In this document: positions 25,070 through 34,315 of the stretch, piece by piece
Numbering within the stretch: position 1 is the first letter of the stretch
Layout: each line of letters opens with the position of its first letter
Assembly: GCA_021780815.1 (NCBI GenBank)
Contig: JAJXYC010000005.1
Span: 124,001-188,000 of the forward strand
Reading direction: 5' to 3'
Length of the DNA stretch: 64,000 nt
Origin: Bacteroidota bacterium
GTDB taxonomy: Bacteria > Bacteroidota > Ignavibacteria > Kapaibacteriales > UBA2268
Notes under the pieces: model-generated
Seen by the model: the letters and a program-made list of their open reading frames with translations, nothing else
Told to the model about the DNA's origin: nothing
Database searches by the model: none
Translations under genes and position numbers: made by a program

Positions 25070-26898
25070 TCAACAGTAACGCTTTTAGCTAAATTGCGAG
25101 GTTTATCAATATCCCTTTTTAACTCTTTTGCTGTAAAATAAGCAAGTAATTGCAGAGGAATAACCGATAAAATAGGCGTAAGTATAGGCAAGGTTTCAGA
25201 AATTTCAATCACGTGGTCAGCAAGGTGATTCATTTGATTGTCATTTTTTGTTACAATAGCAATAACTTTTCCTTTTCTCGCTCTGACTTCCTCAACATTG
25301 GATAGAATTTTTTCATAAATTTCATCTTTTGGTGCAATAAAAACCACTGGCATATTTTCATCGATTAAAGCAATAGGACCATGCTTCATTTCAGCAGCAG
25401 GATAACCTTCTGCATGTATATAAGAAATTTCTTTCAGTTTCAAAGCACCTTCCAAAGCAACAGGATAATTAAAACCGCGTCCTAAATACAAGTAATTTCT
25501 TGAGGAAGAATATTCCTTTGCAATTTTTTCAATCTTATCAGTTGATTGAAGAATTTCTTCAACCTTTTTAGGCAATTCAGAAAGTTCACGAGCAATCTTA
25601 ATTCCTTCGACTATGGACAAATTTTTCATACGTCCTAAATATAAAGCCAAAAGAGTAAGAACTGTTAGTTGAGAAGTAAATGCTTTTGTCGATGCAACTC
25701 CAATTTCTGGTCCGGCGTGTATATAGATACCTGCATCGGTATATCTCGCAATTGAACTACCAACAACATTTACAATACCAATAACAGTAGTTCCACGATT
25801 TTTTGCTTCTTGAACTGCGGCAAGTGTATCGGCTGTTTCTCCACTTTGTGAAATTACAAAGACAACATCATCTTCATATAAAATTGGAGAACGATAACGA
25901 AATTCAGAAGCATATTCGACTTCAACTGGGATATGTGCTAACTGCTCAATTAAATATTCACCCACTAATGCGGCATTATAAGATGTGCCACAAGCGGTAA
26001 TTATGATTCTTTTGGCATTTCGTAATTTATCTTGAACTTGCCTCAAACCTCCCAATTTTACGTTACCTTCATCTATTAAAAGTCGTCCTCTGATTGCATC
26101 TGTAATAGTAGTGCTTTGTTCGTATATTTCTTTTAACATAAAATGTTCAAAACCACCTTTTTCAATTTGCTCCAATTCAATTTCAAGTGTATGTATTTCA
26201 TTATTTGTTTGAACATTTGAAATTGTCTTTGTAATAAAACTATCTTTTGTTAAAATTGCCATTTCATCATCATTTAAGAACACAACATTTTTTGTGTGTT
26301 CAATTATTGCTGCTGCATCAGAAGCAACTAAATATTCATCTTCTCCAATTCCTAAAATAAGCGGACTGCCTCTTCTTGCAGCTATAAGTTTATCAGGTTC
26401 ATAAATTGAAATAAGTGCTATACCAAATGTTCCTCTAATTTCATTTAAAGCCAAACGAACTGCATTTTCTATATCATTCACATTATTATAAAAACGCTCA
26501 ATTAATACTACTAAAACTTCCGTATCGGTGTCCGATATAAATTGATAACCTTCTTGAATTAATTTTTGTTTTATAGATGCATAATTTTCGATTATTCCAT
26601 TATGAACAAGCGAAATTGTATTATTTGCCGTATTGTGTGGATGTGCATTTATATCATTTGGAAAACCGTGTGTCGCCCAACGGGTATGAGCGATACCTAC
26701 GTTTGATGTTGATTCTACTTCATTAGTTATTGCTTCTAAATCAGCAACTCTCCCTTTCTTCTTATATGTTTTAATCGCTCCTTCTTGAAATATCGAAAGA
26801 CCTGCTGAATCATAACCACGATATTCCATCCTTTTTAATCCCGTTATTAATAATGGCGTTAATGTCTTGTTTCCTATATAACCAATTATTCCGCACAT
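25066..26898 (-). CDS. glmS: Glutamine--fructose-6-phosphate aminotransferase GlmS
   Basis: Makes glucosamine-6-phosphate from fructose-6-phosphate and glutamine, the first step to UDP-GlcNAc for peptidoglycan and lipid A. At 610 residues it is full length. The N-terminal glutaminase starts with MCGIIGYIG (Cys2 becomes the nucleophile) and contains RMEYRGYDSAG and HTRWATHG. Two SIS sugar-isomerase domains follow, with ACGTSYNAALVGEYL, VISQSGETADTLAA, the hinge GPEIGVASTKAFTSQ, and the C-terminal DKPRNLAKSVTVE. Upstream of its start is AGGGGA. No glmS ribozyme-like structure was recognised in the short leader. It is the first gene of a two-gene operon with lptD. Confidence 0.97.
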   Translation of the reverse strand: MCGIIGYIGNKTLTPLLITGLKRMEYRGYDSAGLSIFQEGAIKTYKKKGRVADLEAITNEVESTSNVGIAHTRWATHGFPNDINAHPHNTANNTISLVHNGIIENYASIKQKLIQEGYQFISDTDTEVLVVLIERFYNNVNDIENAVRLALNEIRGTFGIALISIYEPDKLIAARRGSPLILGIGEDEYLVASDAAAIIEHTKNVVFLNDDEMAILTKDSFITKTISNVQTNNEIHTLEIELEQIEKGGFEHFMLKEIYEQSTTITDAIRGRLLIDEGNVKLGGLRQVQDKLRNAKRIIITACGTSYNAALVGEYLIEQLAHIPVEVEYASEFRYRSPILYEDDVVFVISQSGETADTLAAVQEAKNRGTTVIGIVNVVGSSIARYTDAGIYIHAGPEIGVASTKAFTSQLTVLTLLALYLGRMKNLSIVEGIKIARELSELPKKVEEILQSTDKIEKIAKEYSSSRNYLYLGRGFNYPVALEGALKLKEISYIHAEGYPAAEMKHGPIALIDENMPVVFIAPKDEIYEKILSNVEEVRARKGKVIAIVTKNDNQMNHLADHVIEISETLPILTPILSVIPLQLLAYFTAKELKRDIDKPRNLAKSVTVE

Positions 26899-27027
26899 AT
26901 TTCCCCTATTTGATTTTATTCTATTTATAAATTTGTATTTTTTTTTAATGCAAATTATTGATTTTTAGGCAATATTTAATAATTTAGAATTTTAATTAAT
27001 TGGAAATTATTCTTATTTTTTAAATAT

Positions 27028-28881
27028 ATGCAAATCAATTTTTCAAAATTACCTGCTTTACAACTTTTAATTTTTTCATTAGTAGGTTTCTTTTTGCAAA
27101 AGCTAATACCTATAACAATTAACAATTATATAATTTACTTTATAGCAATATTTATTTTTGCTTTTATTGCAATTTTTTTGAAAAAGAAAAATATTTTTGT
27201 TATTACTTTATTTGTTGCTTTTGGTGCATATTCATCTTTTCAAACAAACTTTTTGGATTATAGGTTTAAAAACAACTTTCACGACGATTTAAACGGAATT
27301 TTTGTTGGAAAGGTTACAGATGAATTAAAATCAGACAACAAAACATCTCGTTTTATTGTTCAAGGAAATTTATATACAGCACCCAATACTTTGCTGAAAA
27401 ATTTACAAATACATTTAACGATAGTTCAATCTGAAAAGAAGAACATCAAGTTTAATATTGGAGATGCTATTTATGGCAAAGTGAAATACCACATTCCAAA
27501 CAAAGCCACTCTTCCAAATGAATTTGACGAAAGAAATTATATGAAAAATTTAAAAGTAAGTTTAACAGCGTATTGTTTTTCAAATGATATGTATATAACT
27601 CAAAAAGCAACCAAAATATCAATATCTGAAAATATAAAAAATACAATATCAGCAAAAATTGATGAATTATTTTCTAAATTAACTGCTCCTATTGTAAAAG
27701 CGCTAATATTAGGCGATAAGACAGAAATACCCCAGGAAATTCGTCAAAATTTTGCATTATCAGGCACTGCACATATTCTTGCAGTAAGTGGGCTACACGT
27801 GGGAATAATTGCCGCTGTAATTTTTTGGCTGTTTTCTTTTGTTAATATTAACTGGCTTAAATTTTTCCTATTTTCAGCTACACTTTGGGGTTACAATTAT
27901 CTTATTGATTTCCAACCTTCAGCAGTAAGAGCAAGTTTAATGATTACTCTTTATATTTTTGCAAAAGTAATTCAAAGAAAACCTGACCCAATAAATATAA
28001 TTGCATTAACTTGCTTATTATTATTAATTTTTAACCCTGCAACACTTTATAGTGCAGGGTTTCAAATGTCTATTGCTTCGATCACAGGTATTATTTTGCT
28101 TAACCCAATAATCCAAAACTTTTTCAACAACATTTTAAATTTATTTAAAATCAAATTAATTGGTAAGCCATTATCTGCTAGCTTGTCTATAACATTTTCT
28201 GCAAGTATCATTGTTTCGCCAATTGTGGCATATTATTTTGATATGTATTCACTTATTTCCCCTATTACAAATATTTTTGTGGTTTTCTTTATGGTAAATG
28301 CTCAAATTTTTGCAATCTTTGCCATTTTTTTATCATTTCTATTTCTCCCATTAGCACATATTTATTCGGTTTGTAGTCAATTATTAATCGAACTTTCTGA
28401 ATTAGTAACTTACTTTTGTGCAAAAGTCCCTTATGCTTATCTTTCTGGTGGAAATACTAAAATTATTTCAATCTTAATTTCATTATTTTTAATTTATATT
28501 TTTAATGCAAAAAATTATAATCAATTAGCATTTAAATCTATTGTTGTTGCAATATCAATTCTAATTATCTTTACTTTTCCTAACAATAATCACAACACCA
28601 TACAAGTTTATGAAAGAGCTTATAGCTCGGTTATTGAACTATCTCGCAAAGATTTATCACTAATCATTGATAAATTTAACAACAAAACAAACTTATCGAG
28701 TAAATATGATTATGGGCTTTTAAATTATATTAAATCAAATAATAATTTAAAAAAAATATATTTCTTTGGTAGTGCCGCAAAACTTATTAAAAATAAACTT
28801 CCCAATACTTCTATTGAATGGATAGAACTTAATAAATCAGAATTAGAAGAATTAAAAAGTAAGTTAAAATTGAATTTTTAA
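27028..28881 (+). CDS. comEC: ComEC/Rec2-family DNA uptake channel protein, without metallo-hydrolase domain
   Basis: Inner-membrane protein of 617 residues that in competent bacteria moves single-stranded DNA into the cytoplasm. The N-terminus has membrane segments and a DUF4131-like region (about 30-190). The core Competence domain runs from about 220, with ILGDKTEIPQEIR, SGTAHILAVSGLHVGI and DFQPSAVRASLMI, and about ten membrane helices in total. The C-terminal 100 residues do not show the HxHxDH metallo-beta-lactamase motif found in many ComEC proteins; only a short globular tail is present. The start follows an A/T-rich leader without a Shine-Dalgarno sequence. Its stop overlaps the antiporter stop by three bases. 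No other competence gene is nearby. Confidence 0.88.
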   Translation: MQINFSKLPALQLLIFSLVGFFLQKLIPITINNYIIYFIAIFIFAFIAIFLKKKNIFVITLFVAFGAYSSFQTNFLDYRFKNNFHDDLNGIFVGKVTDELKSDNKTSRFIVQGNLYTAPNTLLKNLQIHLTIVQSEKKNIKFNIGDAIYGKVKYHIPNKATLPNEFDERNYMKNLKVSLTAYCFSNDMYITQKATKISISENIKNTISAKIDELFSKLTAPIVKALILGDKTEIPQEIRQNFALSGTAHILAVSGLHVGIIAAVIFWLFSFVNINWLKFFLFSATLWGYNYLIDFQPSAVRASLMITLYIFAKVIQRKPDPINIIALTCLLLLIFNPATLYSAGFQMSIASITGIILLNPIIQNFFNNILNLFKIKLIGKPLSASLSITFSASIIVSPIVAYYFDMYSLISPITNIFVVFFMVNAQIFAIFAIFLSFLFLPLAHIYSVCSQLLIELSELVTYFCAKVPYAYLSGGNTKIISILISLFLIYIFNAKNYNQLAFKSIVVAISILIIFTFPNNNHNTIQVYERAYSSVIELSRKDLSLIIDKFNNKTNLSSKYDYGLLNYIKSNNNLKKIYFFGSAAKLIKNKLPNTSIEWIELNKSELEELKSKLKLNF

Positions 28882-31001
28882 TGCACTTTAATCTTTTGTA
28901 ACAATTTCTTAAAAGCAATCGTTACTTTTTCCCAGCGGACAAGATTCTCGTTTATGGGAGATGTCTCTAAAATGTCAAAATGAGAAATGTCTTCAATTGA
29001 ATGTGCGGAATTTTGTTCAGGATAAATTATACATAAATTATTATTTAGAGATGTTTCTAATATTTTTTCAATCATAGATATGTAAAACAAATTATGTGAA
29101 ACACCTTTATTCCTTGATGAAACAATAATAAGCATATTATCTTTGGAAAGGCTGAAATTTATTTTTGCTAAATCTTCGTGATTTTTTAATATATTTGTTA
29201 TGTAATTATTTTCACTTCTAATCTTTTTTAAAGCACTTAAAGTTTTTGTAAATCCATAAAAAATAATATCTGTATTTGAATTTTTCGAAAAATAAAAAAG
29301 TGTATTAATTGTTTTAATAAAACCTTTTTCAAATTCAGCATTTTCAGGTAACAAAATAAAAAGTTTATCAATTGTATTCATTGGAAATGGATTTTTCAGC
29401 ACATAAACAGTTTGGTCTATACTATCTAAAAGATTTGTTAGCAAATCACCAAATATTTTAGATAATATATTCATCTTTGGATTGAGACCCACAACAATAT
29501 CTGTAATTAAATTTTCTTTTGCAGACTGGGTAATACCATCAACTATATTATAATTAATTTTTGCAGTAACTACTATTTGTTCTAAAAATTTATGAGAAAT
29601 TATTTTTGCATTTTCATTAATTATTTTTTGACAAGACTTCACTTTTTCATTTATTTTATCTTCGGCATCCAATACATTTAATACTAATATTGGGAATTGG
29701 CTATCATCTTTAATTAAATGACTAAACTCAACTAATCTTGGTATATTATTTGGATTTGCGACAGGTATAAGTATTCTTTGTTGGCTTTCCTCTTTCTTTT
29801 CTTGGATCGTATCAAGTTGAATTACAATTTTTTTACCAGCATTTTCTGTAATAAAGGTGCTAATAAGAGAAGACAAAAGTATTACTAAAATTGTGCTATT
29901 CAAAATTGGTTCAGAAATAATATTTAAATTATGCCCTATAAGTACAACAGCAAGTAAAGTAGCCGCCTGTGATATACTCAGTCCAAACATAAATTGTCTA
30001 TCAATTGCACTAAAACGAAAGCTTTTTTGAATAATAAAAGCAGTCAGCCATTTTGCTATTAAAGATAGAGCGAGCAATAATATTGCAAAAAATATTACTT
30101 CTGAACCTTGAAAAATAACAGATAGATTTATTAGCATTCCTACCCTAATCAAGAAGAAAGGAATAAAAATTGCATTACCAACAAAGTTAATCCGCTCCAT
30201 TAAGATAGATTTGTGTGGAATTAATCTATTCAAAGAGATTCCAGCCGCGAAAGCACCAATAATTGCTTCTAATCCAATTAGTTCAGCTAAAAAACAAGAC
30301 AAAAATAACATTGCTAATATAAAAATAAATTGCCAAGTGCCTTCTGGTTCTATTTTTCTAAAAGCAAATTTAGTGATTTTAGGAAATATAGAAAAGACAA
30401 TCCAAGAGTAAATACTAATTAAAACTATTAACTTTGAAATAAAAAATATATTGAAAGAACTTATTGAAGCAGTCTTTAAAGCAACAAGAATTAAAAGTGC
30501 TAATAAATCTGCAATAATTACTCCTCCAATAGTTATTGGCATTGTTTTATACTGAACAAGCCCTAAACGACTAACTATTGGATATGACACTAATGTAAAT
30601 GTTGCAATAATACTTGCTAACAAAATTGATGTAGCAAACTGATAATGAAGTATATATGAAAAGACAATTAATCCTAACAAAATAGATAGTATTACAAGCG
30701 TCAACCCATAAAATAAACTTTTAAATTTGTGAGTAATAAATTCATTAAAATCAAGTTCAATTCCTGCTAAAAACATTATATATAAAAGTCCAACTGTACC
30801 AAAAAGTAGAAAACTGCTATCCATTGCAAGTAGATTTAATCCATTTGGTCCAAGAATTATACCTAAAATTATAATACCTACTATACCTGGAATTTTTATC
30901 TTTTTAAAAATCTGAGGAGCAAGTAAAATAGTAAATAGCACAATTGAAAAAATTATGACTGGATTTGTGAAAGGTAAATGTAATTCCGGTATTAAATCCA
31001 T
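28878..31001 (-). CDS. CPA2-family cation/proton antiporter with C-terminal Usp-like domain
   Basis: Inner-membrane antiporter of 707 residues, exchanging Na+ or K+ for protons. The N-terminal ~400 residues hold about twelve helices of the Na_H_Exchanger family: GIVGIIILGIILGPNGLNLL, AGIELDFNEF, ASIIATFTLVSYPIVSRLGL, GLEAIIGAFAAGISLNRLIP and FFLIRVGMLINL. Residues about 420-700 are soluble and look like one or two universal-stress-protein-type domains (RILIPVANPNNIPRLVEFSHL), a combination also seen in Bacteroidota antiporters. No TrkA-N domain is present. The gene converges on comEC with overlapping stops. Ion specificity and the ligand of the stress-protein domains are not readable. Confidence 0.88.
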   Translation of the reverse strand: MDLIPELHLPFTNPVIIFSIVLFTILLAPQIFKKIKIPGIVGIIILGIILGPNGLNLLAMDSSFLLFGTVGLLYIMFLAGIELDFNEFITHKFKSLFYGLTLVILSILLGLIVFSYILHYQFATSILLASIIATFTLVSYPIVSRLGLVQYKTMPITIGGVIIADLLALLILVALKTASISSFNIFFISKLIVLISIYSWIVFSIFPKITKFAFRKIEPEGTWQFIFILAMLFLSCFLAELIGLEAIIGAFAAGISLNRLIPHKSILMERINFVGNAIFIPFFLIRVGMLINLSVIFQGSEVIFFAILLLALSLIAKWLTAFIIQKSFRFSAIDRQFMFGLSISQAATLLAVVLIGHNLNIISEPILNSTILVILLSSLISTFITENAGKKIVIQLDTIQEKKEESQQRILIPVANPNNIPRLVEFSHLIKDDSQFPILVLNVLDAEDKINEKVKSCQKIINENAKIISHKFLEQIVVTAKINYNIVDGITQSAKENLITDIVVGLNPKMNILSKIFGDLLTNLLDSIDQTVYVLKNPFPMNTIDKLFILLPENAEFEKGFIKTINTLFYFSKNSNTDIIFYGFTKTLSALKKIRSENNYITNILKNHEDLAKINFSLSKDNMLIIVSSRNKGVSHNLFYISMIEKILETSLNNNLCIIYPEQNSAHSIEDISHFDILETSPINENLVRWEKVTIAFKKLLQKIKVH

Positions 31002-31040
31002 TTAACCCAAATTTATTTAATAGAACAATAATAGAACAAA

Positions 31041-31097
31041 AAAACTATCTCAAAATGAATTGAATTTAAATATTAATTCCTGTTTTGAGATAGTTTT
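31041..31097. terminator. Stem-loop after the acidic-protein gene
   Basis: AAAACTATCTCAAAA pairs perfectly with TTTTGAGATAGTTTT around a 27-base loop. It lies directly downstream of the acidic-protein gene on the minus strand and before the antiporter gene. It shares its core with hairpins at 22243 and 54730. Confidence 0.65.
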
Positions 31098-31117
31098 AAA
31101 ATAGATTATTGACTGAA

Positions 31118-31393
31118 CTAGAAATCTTCGTCATCAAAATCTTCGTCATCATCTAAGAAGTCGTCATCTAGATCTTCATCGTCGAGGTCTTCGTCTTCTA
31201 TATCATCGTCGTCAAGTTCTTCGTCATCAAAATCATAATCTTCAAAATCACCATCTTCATCAAATTCATCTAAACCATCTTCATCAAACTCTTCATCATC
31301 ATTAATATCTTCGTCTTCATCGTCAAAGTCCTCGTTTTTACTTGCTAAAGAAAATTCGGGAAAAGAAAGTAATAATAATTCTTCGTAAAACAT
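31118..31393 (-). CDS. Small, extremely acidic Asp/Glu-rich protein
   Basis: A 91-residue protein of unknown function. The first 19 residues (MFYEELLLLSFPEFSLASK) are hydrophobic to mixed. The remaining 72 residues include 36 Asp and 16 Glu and no Lys or Arg, with Phe, Leu or Ile placed regularly between acidic runs (for example DLDDEDLDDDFLDDDEDF). GGAG stands 7 bases before the ATG, and a hairpin terminator follows the stop, so it looks like a real single-gene unit rather than chance low complexity. Disordered acidic tails of this type bind cations, ribosomal or DNA-binding proteins, or mimic nucleic acid. No family was recognised. The antisense strand is an equally repetitive TCATCATC-type sequence. 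Confidence 0.65.
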   Translation of the reverse strand: MFYEELLLLSFPEFSLASKNEDFDDEDEDINDDEEFDEDGLDEFDEDGDFEDYDFDDEELDDDDIEDEDLDDEDLDDDFLDDDEDFDDEDF

Positions 31394-31529
31394 TTTATTT
31401 CTCCATTTTATTTAATAAAAACAAATTTTCTATATTTTGTAGTTTAATTTTTTTTATCAATTTTTCAAAAATTCAAAAATAATCTTTTTTTTGAAATTAC
31501 AAAAATTTCAAAAAAAAATATAGAAGTTT

Positions 31530-32270
31530 TTATTTAATATTATTAACTAATTCGTATAAGATTTTTTCAGCCTGTCCTTCTAAATAAAAATCAGTAATAG
31601 AGTCTGTAAACGTTGATTTACCTTTATTTATTTCAATAATAATTGAACCATGTTCTTTTGCTGTATGAGGAATAATTGATGCAGGCATCACTTTACCACT
31701 TGTACCAATAATTAAAAATGTATCTGCCATTTGAGCTTCTCTCATTGCTCCATTGTAAACTTTTGTATTTATATCTTCACCAAAAAAAGTAAAATTAGGT
31801 TTCAACAAGCCTTTGCATTTAAGACAAAATGGAATTTCTTGCGATAAATTAATCTGCTCTTTCAAAAAAATTGTTTTGCAGTTCATACAAACAAGTTCTC
31901 TTGAATTTCCGTGAAATTCAAATATATTTTTATTTCCTGCTAAAAAATGTAAATTATCAATATTTTGGGTAATAATACTTCTTAACTTTCGTGAACGTTC
32001 AAGATGAAAAAGAGCAATATGTGCAGGATTAGGGTTAGCATTTGCAAATTTATTATAGAACAATTCTTTGATAACGTTCCAAGATGATTTAGGATTGTTA
32101 AGAAAAAAATTAATTTCTAAGTTCTCAGGATTATATTTTTTCCAAATCCCTTCATCTCCTCTAAAAGAGGGAATACCACTACTTACAGAAATTCCTGCAC
32201 CTGTAAATGCAACAATTTGTTTGCTCTTTGATATAATTTTTAAAACTTTATTGAAATTTTCATTATTCAT
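31530..32270 (-). CDS. Sir2-family NAD-dependent protein deacylase
   Basis: Sirtuin of 246 residues that removes acyl groups from lysines using NAD. The Rossmann entry GAGISVSSGIPSFRG lies near residue 24. TQNIDNLH is near 101, with catalytic His120 in FEFHGN. A zinc ribbon is formed by Cys128, Cys131, Cys149 and Cys152. The later NAD-binding GTSGKVMPAS is also present. The usual GTS-L-x-V-x-P motif here reads GTSGKVMPAS, with Gly in place of Leu. Length is typical of the short bacterial CobB class. It is divergent from korA and has no operon partner. Acetyl versus succinyl preference cannot be decided by eye. No Shine-Dalgarno sequence is seen. Confidence 0.92.
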   Translation of the reverse strand: MNNENFNKVLKIISKSKQIVAFTGAGISVSSGIPSFRGDEGIWKKYNPENLEINFFLNNPKSSWNVIKELFYNKFANANPNPAHIALFHLERSRKLRSIITQNIDNLHFLAGNKNIFEFHGNSRELVCMNCKTIFLKEQINLSQEIPFCLKCKGLLKPNFTFFGEDINTKVYNGAMREAQMADTFLIIGTSGKVMPASIIPHTAKEHGSIIIEINKGKSTFTDSITDFYLEGQAEKILYELVNNIK

Positions 32271-32354
32271 AAATCAAATTTAAAAAATAAAAAGAAAAAA
32301 CTACCATTTTATAAGAAAATCATCAAAAATAAAATAATGATAGCTTTTTTTTTA

Positions 32355-32362
32355 TAATTTTG
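32355..32362 (+). promoter_or_regulatory. Putative -7 box (TAATTTTG) for korAB
   Basis: TAATTTTG in TATAATTTTGAATATA lies 109 bases before korA and matches TAnnTTTG. It implies a long leader, so a closer promoter is possible. Confidence 0.3.
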
Positions 32363-32471
32363 AATATATGAAATTCACAAAATTAAAAATAAACAAAATT
32401 TAATTTTTTAATTATAATAAAAATTAAAAATATAGATTAAGAAAGTAAGTTTAACCTTTTTTAAGAGAAAA

Positions 32472-34310
32472 ATGGAAAAAAAAGTAATTATAGCACATGA
32501 TGTAACCGTACGTTTTGCTGGAGATTCGGGCGACGGTATGCAAATAACAGGCACTTTGTTCTCAAAAAATTCAGGTTCAATAGGAACAGATGTCAATACA
32601 TTTCCAGATTATCCTTCTGAAATTAGACCACCGATAGGAACACTTTACGGTGTAAGCGCTTATCAAGTTCATTTTGGTTCAAAAAAAATGAATACAATGG
32701 GGGATAAAATTGATGTTTTATTCGCAATGAATGCCGCATCATTAAAAGTAAATATACCAAATTTAAAAGACGGTGCAATTATTATTGTTAATGCCGATGG
32801 ATTTGGGACAAAAAATTTAAATTTAGCAAAATACGAACAAAATCCACTAACCGATGGTTCTTTGAAAGGATACGAAGTTCATGCAATCAATATCCCTGAA
32901 TTAATGAAAGAAGAATTAAGCAATTTAAGTTTACAAGTTAATCAAATTGACAGAACTAAGAACTTTTTTGCATTAGGATTAGCTTTTTGGTTATTTAATC
33001 AACCATTAGAACATACAATAGATTGGCTAAAAGGTAAATTTGGAAAGAAAGTAGAAATTTTTGAATCTAATGTACGAGCTTTAAAACGTGGGTACCGATT
33101 TGGAGAAGAAAGCGAAGGGTTTAGTTATCGCTTTGAAATCCCTACCGCACAAATGCAAAAAGGATTTTATCGTAATATCACTGGAAATGAAGCTTCGGCA
33201 TTAGGATTAGTTGCCGCATCTAAAAAAGCACAATTACCTTTGTATTTAGGTTCTTATCCTATTACTCCTGCTACTGAAATATTGCACCACTTATCTGGAT
33301 ATAAGCAATATGGAGTAAAAATATTGCAAGCCGAAGATGAAATAGCCGGTATCGCATCAGCTATTGGTGCCGCTTATGCTGGTAATTTAGCCGTAACTAC
33401 AACAAGCGGTCCCGGACTTTCTTTGAAAGTAGAATCATTAGGACTCGCAGTAATTATGGAACTTCCACTTGTTATTGTTGATGTACAACGTGCCGGTCCG
33501 AGCACTGGAATGCCTACAAAACCTGAACAAGGAGATTTATTAATGGCAATGTTCGGTAGACATGGCGAAGCTCCTATTCCAATTATCGCTGCACAAAGCG
33601 CTGTCGATTGTTTCTACGCTTCGTATGAAGCAAGTAAAATTGCTTTAAAATATATGACCCCTGTTATTGTTCTTTCTGATGGTTATTTAGCACAAGGAAC
33701 TGAACCTTGGAAAGTACCTACACTTGATGAATTACCTGAAATACATTTTAATCTAGCTAAAGATGCTAACACTTATCAACCTTATAAACGTGACCCAGAA
33801 ACTTTATCCAGAGAATGGAGTATTCCTGGAATGATTGGCTTTGAGCATCAAATCGGAGGACTTGAAAAAGAAAATGTAACTGGAATTGTTACACAAGACC
33901 CTAAAAATCATCAATTAATGGTTGAATTAAGAGCAAAAAAAGTTGAAGGTATCGTTAAAGACGTACCTGATGTAATGATTGAAGGCGAACAAGAAGGCGA
34001 TATTTTAATTTTAGGTTGGGGTAGCTCTTATGGAGCAATTAAAAATACATTTGATAAATTAACTAATATGGGACATAAGTTATCTTTTGTTCATTTACGC
34101 TGGTTAAATCCTCTACCTGCTAATTTAGGCGAAATCCTTTCAAAATTTAAACGTATCTTTATACCTGAAATGAATCTTGGTCAATTAAAATGGATTATTC
34201 AGGCAAAGTTCCTACGTGAAACTATTGGTTATTACAAAGTCCAAGGCAAACCATTTACTGCTATTGAAATTGAAGATGAATTGTTGAAATTATTAAATGA
34301 AAAGGTATAA
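32472..34310 (+). CDS. korA: 2-oxoglutarate:ferredoxin oxidoreductase alpha subunit (gamma-alpha fusion)
   Basis: First subunit of a two-subunit 2-oxoacid:ferredoxin oxidoreductase, which interconverts 2-oxoglutarate and CoA with succinyl-CoA, CO2 and reduced ferredoxin. The 612 residues contain an N-terminal gamma domain (RFAGDSGDGMQITG near 14 to about 190). The pyrimidine-binding alpha domain follows, with SYPITPATEILHHL near 262, QAEDEIAGIASAIGAAYAG and TTTSGPGLSLKVESLG, and then a C-terminal domain ILGWGSSYGAI. This is the KorA layout of Chlorobi, Bacteroidota and actinobacteria. korB begins 5 bases later. The enzyme can serve the oxidative or the reverse TCA cycle. Specificity for 2-oxoglutarate over pyruvate or branched 2-oxoacids follows from the two-subunit form, not from residues I could verify. 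Confidence 0.92.
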   Translation: MEKKVIIAHDVTVRFAGDSGDGMQITGTLFSKNSGSIGTDVNTFPDYPSEIRPPIGTLYGVSAYQVHFGSKKMNTMGDKIDVLFAMNAASLKVNIPNLKDGAIIIVNADGFGTKNLNLAKYEQNPLTDGSLKGYEVHAINIPELMKEELSNLSLQVNQIDRTKNFFALGLAFWLFNQPLEHTIDWLKGKFGKKVEIFESNVRALKRGYRFGEESEGFSYRFEIPTAQMQKGFYRNITGNEASALGLVAASKKAQLPLYLGSYPITPATEILHHLSGYKQYGVKILQAEDEIAGIASAIGAAYAGNLAVTTTSGPGLSLKVESLGLAVIMELPLVIVDVQRAGPSTGMPTKPEQGDLLMAMFGRHGEAPIPIIAAQSAVDCFYASYEASKIALKYMTPVIVLSDGYLAQGTEPWKVPTLDELPEIHFNLAKDANTYQPYKRDPETLSREWSIPGMIGFEHQIGGLEKENVTGIVTQDPKNHQLMVELRAKKVEGIVKDVPDVMIEGEQEGDILILGWGSSYGAIKNTFDKLTNMGHKLSFVHLRWLNPLPANLGEILSKFKRIFIPEMNLGQLKWIIQAKFLRETIGYYKVQGKPFTAIEIEDELLKLLNEKV

Positions 34311-34315
34311 TAATT

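Noticed and set aside
26899-27027. glmS ribozyme/riboswitch upstream of glmS
   Set aside because: The leader is short and A/T-rich, without the ribozyme core; such ribozymes are mainly in Firmicutes.
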